DNA of 64,000 nt from Butyrivibrio sp. VCB2006 (lineage in GTDB: Bacteria > Bacillota > Clostridia > Lachnospirales > Lachnospiraceae): NCBI RefSeq assembly GCF_000420945.1, contig NZ_ATVX01000006.1:1-64000 (forward strand), in the 5' to 3' direction. The position numbers and the translations under genes were made by a program. Under the pieces are notes generated by a model. It was not told where the DNA came from, ran no database searches, and saw only the letters and a program-made list of their open reading frames with translations. The stretch's first letter is position 1. Every line of letters starts with the position of its first letter. Positions 35,391 to 44,665 of this stretch are shown here, piece after piece.

Positions 35391-36167
35391 TTATTTCTCC
35401 TTGGTCTTGGCTTGCGGTGCCCTGTAAACAATCATCAAAAGAGCTAAAACCACAACAAATATCAGAGCAGACAGAGCATAAATCTCAGGCTGAATACCTC
35501 TTTTTACTTCGTTGTATATGAGTGTTGATAAAGTCTCAAAACCAGATCCCTTGGTGAAGTATGTGATGATAAAGTCATCAAGAGACATTGTAAATGCCAT
35601 AAGTGCTCCGGATATAATTCCCGGGACAATGTCCGGAAGTATTGTCTTGAAAAATGCATAGGGTCTTGATGCCCCAAGATCCAGGGCCGCTTCATACACA
35701 TAGAAATTGATATTCTTGACTCTTGGCATAACGCTTAGCATAACAAAGGGAATGTTGAAGGTTATATGAGCAAGTAATATTGTGGCAAATCCTGTGGTGA
35801 TGTGTATAAATCTAAACAGCAGCATAAGTGAAATACCGGTTACAATATCAGCATTGATCATTGGAATATTAGTGATTCCCATTATTACAGAGCGGATTTT
35901 ACTGGATAAACCAATCATTGCTATACAGGTAAAGGTTCCGATAATTGTTGAAAAAATAGTAGCAAGGATTGCAATTGAAAGGGTATTAAACAGGGCACTT
36001 GCTACAGCCTCATCAGATAAGAGGTTTAGGTACCACTTAAACGTAAAGCCTCCCCATTTTGCTCGGGACTTACTGGAATTAAAGGAGAGCACAATAAGGG
36101 TCAGGATTGGGGCATACATGAAAATCAGGATAATGGCAAGATATATTCTTTCTAAAACTTTTCTCAT
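35391..36167 (-). CDS. potC: Spermidine/putrescine ABC transporter permease
   Basis: 258 aa with about six membrane helices. The EAA-type loop YEAALDLGASRPYAFFKTILP appears (EAALDLGASRPYAFF) before GIISGALMAFTMSLDDFIITYF, the PotC signature. The start at 36167 is chosen with GGAGG 11 bases upstream; an alternative ATG at 36185 overlaps the end of potB. Confidence 0.93.
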   Translation of the reverse strand: MRKVLERIYLAIILIFMYAPILTLIVLSFNSSKSRAKWGGFTFKWYLNLLSDEAVASALFNTLSIAILATIFSTIIGTFTCIAMIGLSSKIRSVIMGITNIPMINADIVTGISLMLLFRFIHITTGFATILLAHITFNIPFVMLSVMPRVKNINFYVYEAALDLGASRPYAFFKTILPDIVPGIISGALMAFTMSLDDFIITYFTKGSGFETLSTLIYNEVKRGIQPEIYALSALIFVVVLALLMIVYRAPQAKTKEK

Positions 36168-36168
36168 T

Positions 36169-36993
36169 TTAGTTATTACCTCCATTATCTGACAGATTCT
36201 CTATGATCATATTAAGGATAATGAAAATCATAAGGACTATTGAAAGTCCACTTCCTAAGTGCCAGTCATAGAGCTGTGTAAATTCCTGTTCGATGATATT
36301 ACCGATAAGAAGAATCTTGGAACCGCCAAGCATTGTAGAAATTGCAAAGGTAGTAAGGGCAGGAATGAATACCATTGTAATACCGCTCAGGATTCCGGGC
36401 ATGGAAAGCGGAAGAGTAATTCTAAGGAAAGTCTGAACAGTGCCTGCACCAAGATCTCTTGCAGCGTTTATTACGTTTTCATCAATTCTGTTAAGGGCAT
36501 TATAAATAGGCAATATCATGAAAGGCAGGAAGTTGTAGACCATACCAAGCACAATAGCGCTGTTTGTATTAATGATATTAAGAGTTGGAAGATGCATGAA
36601 TTCAAGGATTGTGTTTATAACACCTTTACCTTCAAGCAGTGTCATCCAGGTTAGGGTACGAAGAAGGAAATTCATCCACATTGGCAGAATAAATAATGTG
36701 ACAATGTAGGCATTCTTCTTAAGCTTCATTGAAGCTAATATCATTCCCAGCGGATAGGACAATATAAAACATACCAAAGTACTAATGATAGCCAGGATCA
36801 CAGATCTTTTGAGAGCCTTAAGATAACCGGGCTTAGCAATGGTAGCGATATTATCCAGGGTAAAAGAACCATCGGCTCCGGTGAAACCATAGTAAAAAAC
36901 CATGCAGAGCGGAACCACTATGAATATTACTGCCCAGGCAATATAAGGAGATGCCATTAACGCAGCGTTTCGTCTAGTTTTAAACAGTTTCAC
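36169..36993 (-). CDS. potB: Spermidine/putrescine ABC transporter permease
   Basis: 274 aa with six membrane helices. The GTG start at 36993 is supported by GAGGAGG six bases upstream and overlaps the end of potA by 14 bases, which implies coupled translation. The permease loop reads [20 protein letters not shown], then [20 protein letters not shown], as in PotB. Confidence 0.93.
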   Translation of the reverse strand: MKLFKTRRNAALMASPYIAWAVIFIVVPLCMVFYYGFTGADGSFTLDNIATIAKPGYLKALKRSVILAIISTLVCFILSYPLGMILASMKLKKNAYIVTLFILPMWMNFLLRTLTWMTLLEGKGVINTILEFMHLPTLNIINTNSAIVLGMVYNFLPFMILPIYNALNRIDENVINAARDLGAGTVQTFLRITLPLSMPGILSGITMVFIPALTTFAISTMLGGSKILLIGNIIEQEFTQLYDWHLGSGLSIVLMIFIILNMIIENLSDNGGNN

Positions 36994-38053
36994 TGATAGC
37001 CTCCTCGTCCTCAGAAGCAGGAACATTCATGATCTGTATATTAAAAGGATCTACGTTGATTCCAACAGTGGTGCCAACCTCAGAAAGCTTGGTGGAATGA
37101 ACAAGCCATTCGTAGCCATTAGCTTCTACATCCATTTCATAGTGAACACCCTTGAAGGTAAGGTCTGTAACTACACCTGTAATTGTTCCCTTATCAGGAG
37201 CTACAAGCTCTACATCTTCAGGTCTTATTACAACGTCCACAGGTTTATTTTCTCCAAATCCTTTATCTACGCAGGCAAACTTGGCACCCAGGATTTCAAC
37301 CAGCTCATCCCTTATCATAGTAGATCTGATGATATTACTGTCACCGATGAAGTCTGCAACGAAGGCGTTTTCAGGCTCGTTGTAAATGGTCTCGGGAGAA
37401 CCTTCCTGCTGAATGTAGCCCTGGTTCATAACAACAATATGATCAGACATGGTAAGAGCTTCTTCCTGATCATGGGTTACATAAATAAAGGTGATACCCA
37501 GTTCTTCTTTAAGTCTTTTAAGCTCGTACTGCATGTCCTGACGCATTTTAAGATCAAGAGCTCCAAGGGGCTCATCCAAAAGAAGAACCTTAGGCTCGTT
37601 AACAATAGCTCTTGCAATGGCAATTCGCTGCTGCTGACCGCCTGAAAGTGAATCAGGCATACGATTTTCAAAGCCTTCAAGGTTAACAAGCTTTAATGCA
37701 TATTTGATCTTATCCTTGATATAGCTGTCAGATTTATTCTTGATTTTAAGACCAAAAGCGATATTTTCAGCTATGGTCATATGTGTGAAGAGTGCGTATT
37801 TCTGGAAAACTGTATTGAGCTGTCTCTTATTGGGCGCAAGATTAGTAATGTCCTGGCCATCAAAGATGACACGACCATGATCCGGCTTCTCAAATCCACC
37901 AATTATGCGAAGAGTAGTAGTTTTACCACATCCACTTGGCCCTAAAAGGGTAACAAAAGAATTTTCGTATATGGATAAACTAAGATCATCCAGAATTAAC
38001 TGACCGTCATACGATTTAGAAATATGCTCAAGAGTAATAAGGTCTCTGCCCAT
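36980..38053 (-). CDS. potA: Spermidine/putrescine ABC transporter ATPase
   Basis: 357 aa. Walker [10 protein letters not shown] (~38-46), ABC signature [14 protein letters not shown] (~136-149), Walker [13 protein letters not shown], and H-loop [11 protein letters not shown]-terminal regulatory TOBE domain (~240-345) is present, as in PotA. The ATPase, two permeases and binding protein together form a complete polyamine importer in the usual order. Confidence 0.96.
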   Translation of the reverse strand: MGRDLITLEHISKSYDGQLILDDLSLSIYENSFVTLLGPSGCGKTTTLRIIGGFEKPDHGRVIFDGQDITNLAPNKRQLNTVFQKYALFTHMTIAENIAFGLKIKNKSDSYIKDKIKYALKLVNLEGFENRMPDSLSGGQQQRIAIARAIVNEPKVLLLDEPLGALDLKMRQDMQYELKRLKEELGITFIYVTHDQEEALTMSDHIVVMNQGYIQQEGSPETIYNEPENAFVADFIGDSNIIRSTMIRDELVEILGAKFACVDKGFGENKPVDVVIRPEDVELVAPDKGTITGVVTDLTFKGVHYEMDVEANGYEWLVHSTKLSEVGTTVGINVDPFNIQIMNVPASEDEEAISETV

Positions 38054-38097
38054 TTTACAATTCTCCTACTTATATTTATATTTATTCAATCTACTTT

Positions 38098-38125
38098 ATT
38101 GTAATAAAGAATGAAACAGAGTCAA
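38098..38125 (-). promoter_or_regulatory. potABCD promoter
   Basis: On the minus strand TTGACT (38120-38125), 16-base spacer, TACAAT (38098-38103), 45 bases before the potA start. Confidence 0.6.
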
Positions 38126-38140
38126 ATACTTTTTAGTATT
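38125..38140. promoter_or_regulatory. Inverted repeat between divergent pot and lactonase promoters
   Basis: AATACT-TTTT-AGTATT is a perfect 6-bp dyad that touches the -35 regions of both divergent promoters, so a single repressor could affect both operons. Confidence 0.35.
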
Positions 38141-38167
38141 GAACAAATATATTTAAAGTTTTATATT
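38139..38167 (+). promoter_or_regulatory. Lactonase gene promoter
   Basis: TTGAAC (38139-38144), 17-base spacer, TATATT (38162-38167), 51 bases before the start codon. Confidence 0.6.
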
Positions 38168-38217
38168 GGTGTGATAAAATGTGAAATATATAGGTTACAT
38201 CTAGGAGGAAGGCTATT

Positions 38218-39282
38218 ATGGCTGGAAAAGACAAGTATGTTGCGTATGTGTCTAGTTATACTTCAGGACTTGGCACTAAATACGGTATCAGAATTTATGA
38301 CGTTGATCTCAAGAACGGAAGATTAACAGAGAAACAGAAGGTTGAGATCACTAATTCATCTTACATCGGAATATCCCATGATAATAAAACGCTTTATTCA
38401 ATTACTGATGCAGGGGTAGAGTCTTATCATATTCTTCCTGACGGAAGCCTTAAGTTTTTGAATGAAGCATCTATTAACGGTATGAGAGGTTGTTATCTCA
38501 ATGAGGACCAGAAGGATAACTATCTTATAACAGCCGGATATCATGACGGAAAGGTTACAATCCTTAAGCTTAACAAGGATGGAAGCATCGGTGAGATCAC
38601 TGATGAGAGATTCCATAAGGGCCTTGGGACTGCAGCCGGTCGTAACCACGTTCCACACGTTCAGTGCATCAAGGTTTCCAAGGATAACAAGTATCTTCTT
38701 GCAGCTGATCTTGGAATGGACAGAGTTAATGTTTATTCACTTAATATGGACAATGGCAAGATCAAGGAAGTTGACGTGATCCATTGTGATCAGGAATCTT
38801 CACCGAGACATATGCAGTTCTCCAAGGATGGTAAGTTCTTGTATGTATGTCTCGAGCAGAAGTGTGCCATTGATGTATATGAGTATGTTGATAATGACGG
38901 AGATCCTGAGTTTAACAAGATTCAGTCAGTATCCAATTCCGAGGAGTCTGATTCAATCGGTGTTGCAAGCTCAGCCCTTACCTTCTCAGAAGATTATAAC
39001 TACCTTGTAAGCTCAACAGCAGGAGAGAACAATGTTATTGTATTCAAGGTAGATAAGGAGACAGGTCTTTTGACACAGAAGATTTGCCTTCCAATTGCAG
39101 GAGAGTATCCTAAGGATGCAGCTCTTTTCCCAGATAACAAGCATCTTGTATCACTTAACCATGAGTCGGATACAATGACATTCTTCACAGTTGATATGGA
39201 AAAAGGCACTCTTGTAATGAATGGACCTGAGATGCCGATATCTCGTCCTAACTGCATTATTTTCCACAAATTGGAAGCATAA
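38218..39282 (+). CDS. Lactonase family protein (YbhE/6-phosphogluconolactonase-like beta-propeller)
   Basis: 354 aa with repeated beta-blade patterns. It contains the family motif AAGRNHVPHVQCIKVSKDNKY (core GRNHVPHVQ, ~residues 140-148) and SPRHMQFSKDGKFLYVC (~195-211). These proteins are related to the cycloisomerase-type 6-phosphogluconolactonase, but many members have other or unknown substrates. Ribosome site TAGGAGGAAGG. It is divergent from potABCD and convergent with aroC. Confidence 0.88.
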   Translation: MAGKDKYVAYVSSYTSGLGTKYGIRIYDVDLKNGRLTEKQKVEITNSSYIGISHDNKTLYSITDAGVESYHILPDGSLKFLNEASINGMRGCYLNEDQKDNYLITAGYHDGKVTILKLNKDGSIGEITDERFHKGLGTAAGRNHVPHVQCIKVSKDNKYLLAADLGMDRVNVYSLNMDNGKIKEVDVIHCDQESSPRHMQFSKDGKFLYVCLEQKCAIDVYEYVDNDGDPEFNKIQSVSNSEESDSIGVASSALTFSEDYNYLVSSTAGENNVIVFKVDKETGLLTQKICLPIAGEYPKDAALFPDNKHLVSLNHESDTMTFFTVDMEKGTLVMNGPEMPISRPNCIIFHKLEA

Positions 39283-39301
39283 GCATTAGAAATAAATAAA
39301 C

Positions 39302-39336
39302 CCCGGGAAGCTTTGTACTTCCCGGGTTATTTTTTA
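39302..39336. terminator. Bidirectional terminator between lactonase and aroC
   Basis: Perfect 9-bp stem CCCGGGAAG (39302-39310) / CTTCCCGGG (39318-39326) with TTATTTTTT following and an A-rich stretch preceding it. Confidence 0.92.
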
Positions 39337-40434
39337 CTCTTTATAGAATTCTATGATGCTTGAAGCTTTAGAAGACATGTTGGATATCATAAGATCAAGG
39401 ACTGTGTGAGCACACATGGCTTCAACTACGACAACGGCTCTTGGAACAACTACAGGATCGTGACGGCCGTGGATGTTGATATCTATGTTTTCGCCGGACT
39501 TATTTACAGTGTGCTGAGTTTTTGAAATACTTGGGGTTGGCTTAACATAGGCTCTTATTACAATGTCGCTTCCATCAGAGATTCCGCCAAGGATTCCTCC
39601 ACTGTGATTGGACTCTTTGGAAATTTGTCCGTCATCCATTACAAAAGCATCATTGTTTTCTGATCCGTTATAGGTACTTACTAAAGTTCCATCACCTATT
39701 TCTACAGCCTTTACAGCTCCAATGCTCATGACAGCACGGGCAAGGAGAGCATCAAGTTTATCAAATACAGGTTCGCCGATTCCGGCAGGAACACCTGTAA
39801 TACGACATTCTATAATGCCACCAAGAGAATCCTGATTGTTTCTTGCTGATTCTATCAGGGCCATAGCCTTTTTATCAGCATCACTGTCGGGCATTGCTGT
39901 TGGGTTTGTGAGAATAGAAGTTTTGTCGAATTTTGAATAGTCTATAGAAACATCGCCAATGGCTCTTGTGTAGGCGCAAACTTCGATTCCCATCTGAGAT
40001 AGGAGTTTGGAACACAGTGCGCCTGCAGCAACTCTGCCTATTGTCTCGCGGCCTGAAGATCTACCACCACCTCTGTAATCTCTGAATCCATATTTTGAAT
40101 CAAAGCCATAATCAGCGTGTCCCGGTCTGTAGTAACTGGCAATTTCACTGTAATCTGAAGATTTCTGTGATGTATTTTTTACCATCATGGAGATTGGAGT
40201 TCCGGTTGTGCGGCCCTCAAAGACGCCGGAGAGTATATCTACCAGGTCATCCTCCTTGCGGGGAGTGGTTGCCGCAGAGGTTCCGGGCTTTCTTCTATCA
40301 AGGAACTTCTGAATGTCACTTTCACTTAATTCCATGCCTGCAGGAAAACCGTCAACAACGACACCAAGTGCTTTGCCGTGTGATTCGCCCCATGTGGAGA
40401 TTTGAATATTCTTACCTAAGATGGATCCTGACAT
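39334..40434 (-). CDS. aroC: Chorismate synthase
   Basis: Last step of the shikimate pathway: EPSP to chorismate using reduced FMN. The 366-aa protein has the N-terminal WGESHGKALGVVVDGFPAG, the central GHADYGFDSKYGFRDYRGGG region (GHADYG; RDYRGGGRSSGRET), and SNHSGGILGGISDG. Length and motifs are standard. It stands alone on the minus strand between convergent and divergent neighbours. Confidence 0.97.
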   Translation of the reverse strand: MSGSILGKNIQISTWGESHGKALGVVVDGFPAGMELSESDIQKFLDRRKPGTSAATTPRKEDDLVDILSGVFEGRTTGTPISMMVKNTSQKSSDYSEIASYYRPGHADYGFDSKYGFRDYRGGGRSSGRETIGRVAAGALCSKLLSQMGIEVCAYTRAIGDVSIDYSKFDKTSILTNPTAMPDSDADKKAMALIESARNNQDSLGGIIECRITGVPAGIGEPVFDKLDALLARAVMSIGAVKAVEIGDGTLVSTYNGSENNDAFVMDDGQISKESNHSGGILGGISDGSDIVIRAYVKPTPSISKTQHTVNKSGENIDINIHGRHDPVVVPRAVVVVEAMCAHTVLDLMISNMSSKASSIIEFYKE

Positions 40435-40473
40435 AGTGAGCCTCTTTTCCGTAGATTGTTGTATTTACCTCAT

Positions 40474-40501
40474 ATATTAGCACATATAAGCCTTGGTTAA
40501 A
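40474..40501 (-). promoter_or_regulatory. aroC promoter
   Basis: Minus strand: TTTAAC (40496-40501), 16-base spacer, extended -10 TGCTAATAT (hexamer at 40474-40479). Confidence 0.45.
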
Positions 40502-40603
40502 AAGATGAGAATTTTACGCACTTTATAATCGATATATATGTACGAATATGCGATAATATTGAATTCTTCTTAAATAATTGGTGAATTTTTTGTGAAAACG
40601 TTA

Positions 40604-40609
40604 TATAAT
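40604..40609 (+). promoter_or_regulatory. -10 element upstream of the VanY-type gene
   Basis: TATAAT, 57 bases before the start codon, preceded by TTGGTG at a non-optimal 20-base spacing. The rest of the 230-base gap between aroC and this gene shows only AT-rich sequence. Confidence 0.35.
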
Positions 40610-40665
40610 CTATTCTGTAATTCTATTTTAGCGCACAATATCCGAAATAAGAGGGGATTTCTGAT

Positions 40666-41787
40666 ATGAATGCCAGCAATCTACAGAAAAAGATTACATA
40701 CAAAGAGCGAACCATATCCAAAGTGGGAATGTTTAACAGGAAGCACAAATACCTGTCATTCCTCGGCTTGGCTTATGCTTTTTTGGCTATTTTTAGTTAC
40801 AACTTTGTTTTTTATTTCTACAGAAATGTCAAAAGATTTACTTGTCTTGCATGTATTATTCTTTTCTTTATTTCCAGCAGCAGTTTTTCTTATCCGGCAA
40901 TGTCACTTAATATCAGCTTTGACTCAGATATCAGCCATGACGTCAATGTAGAAGATGCCGACGTAGTTATTTCTACTGAGGAGCTTGCAGAGTCTGACGC
41001 AGAGCTTGCCAAGCAGGTTGAACTTGACAGCTTTGTTCTTGAGGAAACTCAGGAAGTAGTTAATCCTGATGTGTCTGAAGCAGATCACCTTAATCAGGAA
41101 AATCAGGTTTCTCTTGATGATATGCTTAATGCAGGCATTGAGGATAATTCTGAAATTATAATTGAGGATGAGCAGGTTGCGCTTGGAACTTCAGATTCAT
41201 CCGAAATTTCTTTTAGCAAAAATGATTGGAAGATAATGCTCGTTAACAAGCAGCATCCGATTCCTGAGGACTATGAGTTCCATCTTGGAACTATCAGTGG
41301 AAGCATGAAGTGCGATGAGAGAATAATTCAGCCACTTCTTGATATGATGAAGGCTGCAAGAAAAGACGGTGTTGCTCTTATTGTATGCTCACCTTACAGA
41401 GATATGGACAGACAGACTATGCTGTTCACCAATAAGGTTAATAAGTACATGGATGCCGGAATGTCCTACATGGATGCTTATAACCTGGCTTCTCAGGCTG
41501 TTACGGTGCCTGGTTCATCAGAGCATCAGGTGGGCCTTGCTATTGATATCATTACCGAAGGCTATTCAAGCCTTGATGAAGGCTTTGCCAACACTGCAGC
41601 CGGCAAATGGCTTGCAGCAAATAGCTATAAATATGGATTTATTTTAAGATATCCTGCCGGAAAAGAAGAAATAACCAGTATAGAGTTTGAGCCATGGCAC
41701 TTTAGATATGTTGGTGTTGACGCGGCGGAGGTTATGGCGCAAAATGATATGTGCCTTGAGGAGTTCTGGAGTAATTTTGTTGAGTGA
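40666..41787 (+). CDS. D-alanyl-D-alanine carboxypeptidase, VanY type
   Basis: 373 aa. One or two N-terminal hydrophobic segments (residues ~28-75) anchor it. An acidic linker (~85-180, rich in Glu/Asp) leads to the zinc peptidase domain with GSSEHQVGLAIDI (~286-298) and EPWHFRYVG (~345-353), the His/Asp/His metal site of the VanY family. It trims the terminal D-Ala of peptidoglycan stem peptides. Ribosome site GAGGGGA. It is not accompanied by vancomycin-resistance genes, so a wall-maintenance role is likely. Confidence 0.9.
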   Translation: MNASNLQKKITYKERTISKVGMFNRKHKYLSFLGLAYAFLAIFSYNFVFYFYRNVKRFTCLACIILFFISSSSFSYPAMSLNISFDSDISHDVNVEDADVVISTEELAESDAELAKQVELDSFVLEETQEVVNPDVSEADHLNQENQVSLDDMLNAGIEDNSEIIIEDEQVALGTSDSSEISFSKNDWKIMLVNKQHPIPEDYEFHLGTISGSMKCDERIIQPLLDMMKAARKDGVALIVCSPYRDMDRQTMLFTNKVNKYMDAGMSYMDAYNLASQAVTVPGSSEHQVGLAIDIITEGYSSLDEGFANTAAGKWLAANSYKYGFILRYPAGKEEITSIEFEPWHFRYVGVDAAEVMAQNDMCLEEFWSNFVE

Positions 41788-41839
41788 TTTGCGCCGGAAT
41801 CAGGGCAGATTTTAATTAGATCCAGAGGTTATTTGTTTT

Positions 41840-43021
41840 ATGTACAAGATTTTAAAAAGAGATGGTAGTGCCAAAAGAGCTGAATTTACCACCGTTCATG
41901 GCGTAGTACAGACGCCTGTATTTATGAACGTTGCAACTGTTGCAGCTATTAAAGGCGGAGTATCTACCGAGGACCTTGAGGGCATTGGCACTCAGGTTGT
42001 CCTTTCCAATACATATCATTTGCATTTAAGACCCGGGGATGACGTGGTCTATCGAATGGGCGGACTTCATAAGTTTATGTCCTGTAATAAGCCTATTCTG
42101 ACAGACTCCGGCGGATTCCAGGTCTTTTCTCTTGCAAAAACAAGGCGAATCAAGGAAGAAGGAGTTTATTTCCATTCTCATATTGATGGACATAAGCTGT
42201 TCATGGGGCCCGAAGAGAGTATGAGAATCCAGTCTCATCTGGGTTCAACGATTGCCATGGCTTTTGATGAGTGTCCATCTGCCAAGGCTGAGCATGAATA
42301 TGTCCAGATGTCTGTTGATAGGACCACCAGATGGCTTGAGCGCTGCAAAAGAGAAATGGACAGACTTAACGGCCTTGAATATACTGTTAATCCTCATCAG
42401 ATGCTGTTTGGAATCAATCAGGGAGCTATTTTTGATGATATCAGAATAGAGCATGCCAAGAGAATCAGCGATATGGACCTTGACGGCTATGCTGTCGGAG
42501 GCCTTGCTGTTGGTGAATCTCACGAGGAGATGTATCACGTTCTTGAGACAGTAGTCCCTTATCTTCCTCTTGAGAAGCCTACATATCTTATGGGAGTTGG
42601 AACACCTGCCAATATCCTGGAAGCTGTAGAAAGAGGCGTTGATTTCTTTGACTGCGTATATCCTAGTAGAAATGGCCGTCACGGTCATCTTTACACAAAC
42701 AGAGGGCATATCAATCTTATGAATGCAAGATATGAGCTCGATGATACTCCTATTGAGGAAGGATGCCAGTGTCCGGCCTGCAGACGCTATTCCAAGGCTT
42801 ACATCAGACATCTTCTTAAATCCGGAGAAATGCTGGGACTTCGTCTTTGCGTGCTTCATAATCTGTATTTCTACAACCATATGATGGAAGAAATCAGAGA
42901 TGCTATAGACGCCGGAAGATTCCAGGAGTATAAGAAAAACAAACTTGCAGGAATGCAGGAGTTTGACAGTATTAACAACAAAGAATACGCCAATATTGAC
43001 AAGAACTGGAGAAAAGGATAA
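41840..43021 (+). CDS. tgt: Queuine tRNA-ribosyltransferase (tRNA-guanine transglycosylase)
   Basis: 393 aa. Replaces guanine 34 with a queuosine precursor in GUN-anticodon tRNAs. Catalytic Asp regions are PILTDSGGFQVFSL and FDCVYPSRNGRHGHLYT. The zinc site is CQCPACRRYSKAYIRHLLK. The C-terminal ~20 residues after the usual end (KLAGMQEFDSINNKEYANI) are a short extension. yajC follows, as is common (tgt-yajC). Confidence 0.97.
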   Translation: MYKILKRDGSAKRAEFTTVHGVVQTPVFMNVATVAAIKGGVSTEDLEGIGTQVVLSNTYHLHLRPGDDVVYRMGGLHKFMSCNKPILTDSGGFQVFSLAKTRRIKEEGVYFHSHIDGHKLFMGPEESMRIQSHLGSTIAMAFDECPSAKAEHEYVQMSVDRTTRWLERCKREMDRLNGLEYTVNPHQMLFGINQGAIFDDIRIEHAKRISDMDLDGYAVGGLAVGESHEEMYHVLETVVPYLPLEKPTYLMGVGTPANILEAVERGVDFFDCVYPSRNGRHGHLYTNRGHINLMNARYELDDTPIEEGCQCPACRRYSKAYIRHLLKSGEMLGLRLCVLHNLYFYNHMMEEIRDAIDAGRFQEYKKNKLAGMQEFDSINNKEYANIDKNWRKG

Positions 43022-43091
43022 TAGACTTGAATTTCCACCATGTTTTTAGTAATATGGTTTGGTATATTATATTTTTTGTTTGGAGGATGTT

Positions 43092-43445
43092 ATGGGATTA
43101 CTTTTGACTTCAGAAGCTGCAGCTTCTTCAGTTAACACATTATTTATCATTGCTATTTACGTTGTATTATTCGGATTCTTATATTTCATTATGATCCGTC
43201 CTCAGAGGAAAGAGCAGAAACAGAAGGCACAGACTCTTGCTTCACTTGCTGTAGGTGATAGCGTTAGAACTACAGGCGGTTTTGTAGGTGTTGTTCTTGA
43301 TATTTCAGACGACATGGTTATCGTTGAGTTCGGTAACGACAGACACTGCCGTATCCCTATGTACAAGGAAGCTATCGTAGAGGTTGAAAAGCCTGAGGAT
43401 GCTGTTGTAAAAAGTACTGATGCATCAGATTCCAAGAAGAAATAA
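43092..43445 (+). CDS. yajC: Preprotein translocase accessory subunit YajC
   Basis: 117 aa from the ATG with GGAGG five bases upstream; an in-frame start at 43059 is rejected. One membrane helix (FIIAIYVVLFGFLYFIMIRPQ, ~20-40) is followed by KEQKQKAQTLASLAVGDSVRTTGG, the family hallmark. Member of the SecDF-YajC complex assisting secretion; secDF is not in this window. Terminated by the hairpin at 43469. Confidence 0.95.
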   Translation: MGLLLTSEAAASSVNTLFIIAIYVVLFGFLYFIMIRPQRKEQKQKAQTLASLAVGDSVRTTGGFVGVVLDISDDMVIVEFGNDRHCRIPMYKEAIVEVEKPEDAVVKSTDASDSKKK

Positions 43446-43468
43446 TTGGAATTTAGGCGGTATTAAAG

Positions 43469-43500
43469 ACCTGGTTGGTTTGCTCCAATCAGGTTTTTTT
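43469..43500 (+). terminator. Terminator after yajC
   Basis: Ten-pair stem ACCTGGTTGG (43469-43478) / CCAATCAGGT (43485-43494) with one G-T pair, followed by a T-run to 43500. Confidence 0.9.
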
Positions 43501-43529
43501 GAAAAATAGTCACTGTTACACGTTAAAAT
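43499..43529 (+). promoter_or_regulatory. Possible leuB promoter
   Basis: TTGAAA (43499-43504) and TAAAAT (43524-43529) with a 19-base spacer, 32 bases before the leuB start. The -35 overlaps the preceding terminator tail. No T-box or leader-peptide attenuator was recognised. Confidence 0.3.
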
Positions 43530-43561
43530 AATGACGTGAGAAAATATTGGAGGAGAGAGTT

Positions 43562-44665
43562 ATGAAAATGAATGTTACCTGCATTCCCGGCGATGGAATC
43601 GGACCTGAAATCGTAGCAGAAGCAAAAAAGGTTCTCGATAAAGTATGCCAGGTTTATGGACACGAAATTGTTTATAAAGATATTCTCATGGGTGGATGCT
43701 CTATTGACGCTTGTGGTGAACCTCTTACTGATCAGGCTATTTCTGATGCCAAGGCTGCAGATGCAGTTCTTATGGGATCTATTGGCGGAAACACCACCAC
43801 ATCTCCCTGGTACAAACTTCCTCCTAATAAACGTCCTGAAGCAGGACTTCTAAGGCTCCGCAAGGAACTTAACCTTTTTGCAAATCTTCGTCCGGCACTT
43901 CTTTATCCTGAACTCAAGGATGCGTGCCCTTTAAAGGAAGAAGCTGCAGATAAGGGCTTTGATATGCTTATTATGAGAGAGCTTACCGGGGGCCTCTATT
44001 TCGGAGACAGACAGACTGTTTCTGTTGACGGGGAACTGGTGGCTACAGATACACTTGTTTATAAGGAAAGTGAGATCAGAAGAATTGCCATTAAGGCTTT
44101 TGATGTAGCAAGAAAGCGCAGAAAGAGCGTTATCAGCGTTGATAAGGCTAATGTTCTTGATTCCTCAAGACTTTGGAGAAAGGTTGTAGAGGAAGTTGCC
44201 TTGGATTACCCTGACGTTAAATTAGAACATATGCTTGTTGATAACTGTGCTATGCAGCTCGTCAAGGAACCATCTCAGTTTGATGTGGTTCTTACGGAGA
44301 ATATGTTTGGCGATATTCTTTCTGATGAGGCCAGCATGATTACCGGTTCTATAGGAATGCTTGCCAGTGCTTCTTTAAATGATACAAGCTTTGGCCTATA
44401 TGAGCCAAGCCATGGAAGTGCTCCGGATATTGCAGGGCAGAACATTGCAAACCCTATTGCTACAATACTTTCAGCTGCAATGATGCTGAGGTTCTCTTTT
44501 AATCTTGATAAGGAAGCTGATGCAATAGAAAATGCGGTAAAAGAAATACTTCGCGATGGCTATAGAAGCGTGGATATAATGCCTAAGGGACAGGAAGATA
44601 AGTTTACAAAAACATCCTGTAGCCAGATGGGAGATTTAATTGCAGGAAGAATTACTAGTTGCTAA
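43562..44665 (+). CDS. leuB: 3-isopropylmalate dehydrogenase
   Basis: Third committed step of leucine synthesis, NAD-dependent oxidative decarboxylation of 3-isopropylmalate. 367 aa from the ATG with GGAGGAGAG upstream. Signatures: IPGDGIGPEIVAEAKKVL, MRELTGGLYFG, SVDKANVLDSSRLWR, and SDEASMITGSIGMLASASL, which distinguishes LeuB from isocitrate dehydrogenase. leuA and leuCD are not nearby. The membrane-protein gene begins inside its last 26 bases. Confidence 0.96.
   Translation: MKMNVTCIPGDGIGPEIVAEAKKVLDKVCQVYGHEIVYKDILMGGCSIDACGEPLTDQAISDAKAADAVLMGSIGGNTTTSPWYKLPPNKRPEAGLLRLRKELNLFANLRPALLYPELKDACPLKEEAADKGFDMLIMRELTGGLYFGDRQTVSVDGELVATDTLVYKESEIRRIAIKAFDVARKRRKSVISVDKANVLDSSRLWRKVVEEVALDYPDVKLEHMLVDNCAMQLVKEPSQFDVVLTENMFGDILSDEASMITGSIGMLASASLNDTSFGLYEPSHGSAPDIAGQNIANPIATILSAAMMLRFSFNLDKEADAIENAVKEILRDGYRSVDIMPKGQEDKFTKTSCSQMGDLIAGRITSC

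Noticed and set aside
40666..41787. Vancomycin-resistance interpretation of the VanY-type gene
   Set aside because: No vanHAX or vanRS genes nearby; such peptidases are common in wall turnover.
42245..42880. Minus-strand frame opposite tgt
   Set aside because: Shadow of a gene with complete catalytic and zinc motifs.
43445..43561. T-box or leader-peptide attenuator before leuB
   Set aside because: Only a terminator for yajC and a weak promoter are visible; no T-box sequence or run of leucine codons.
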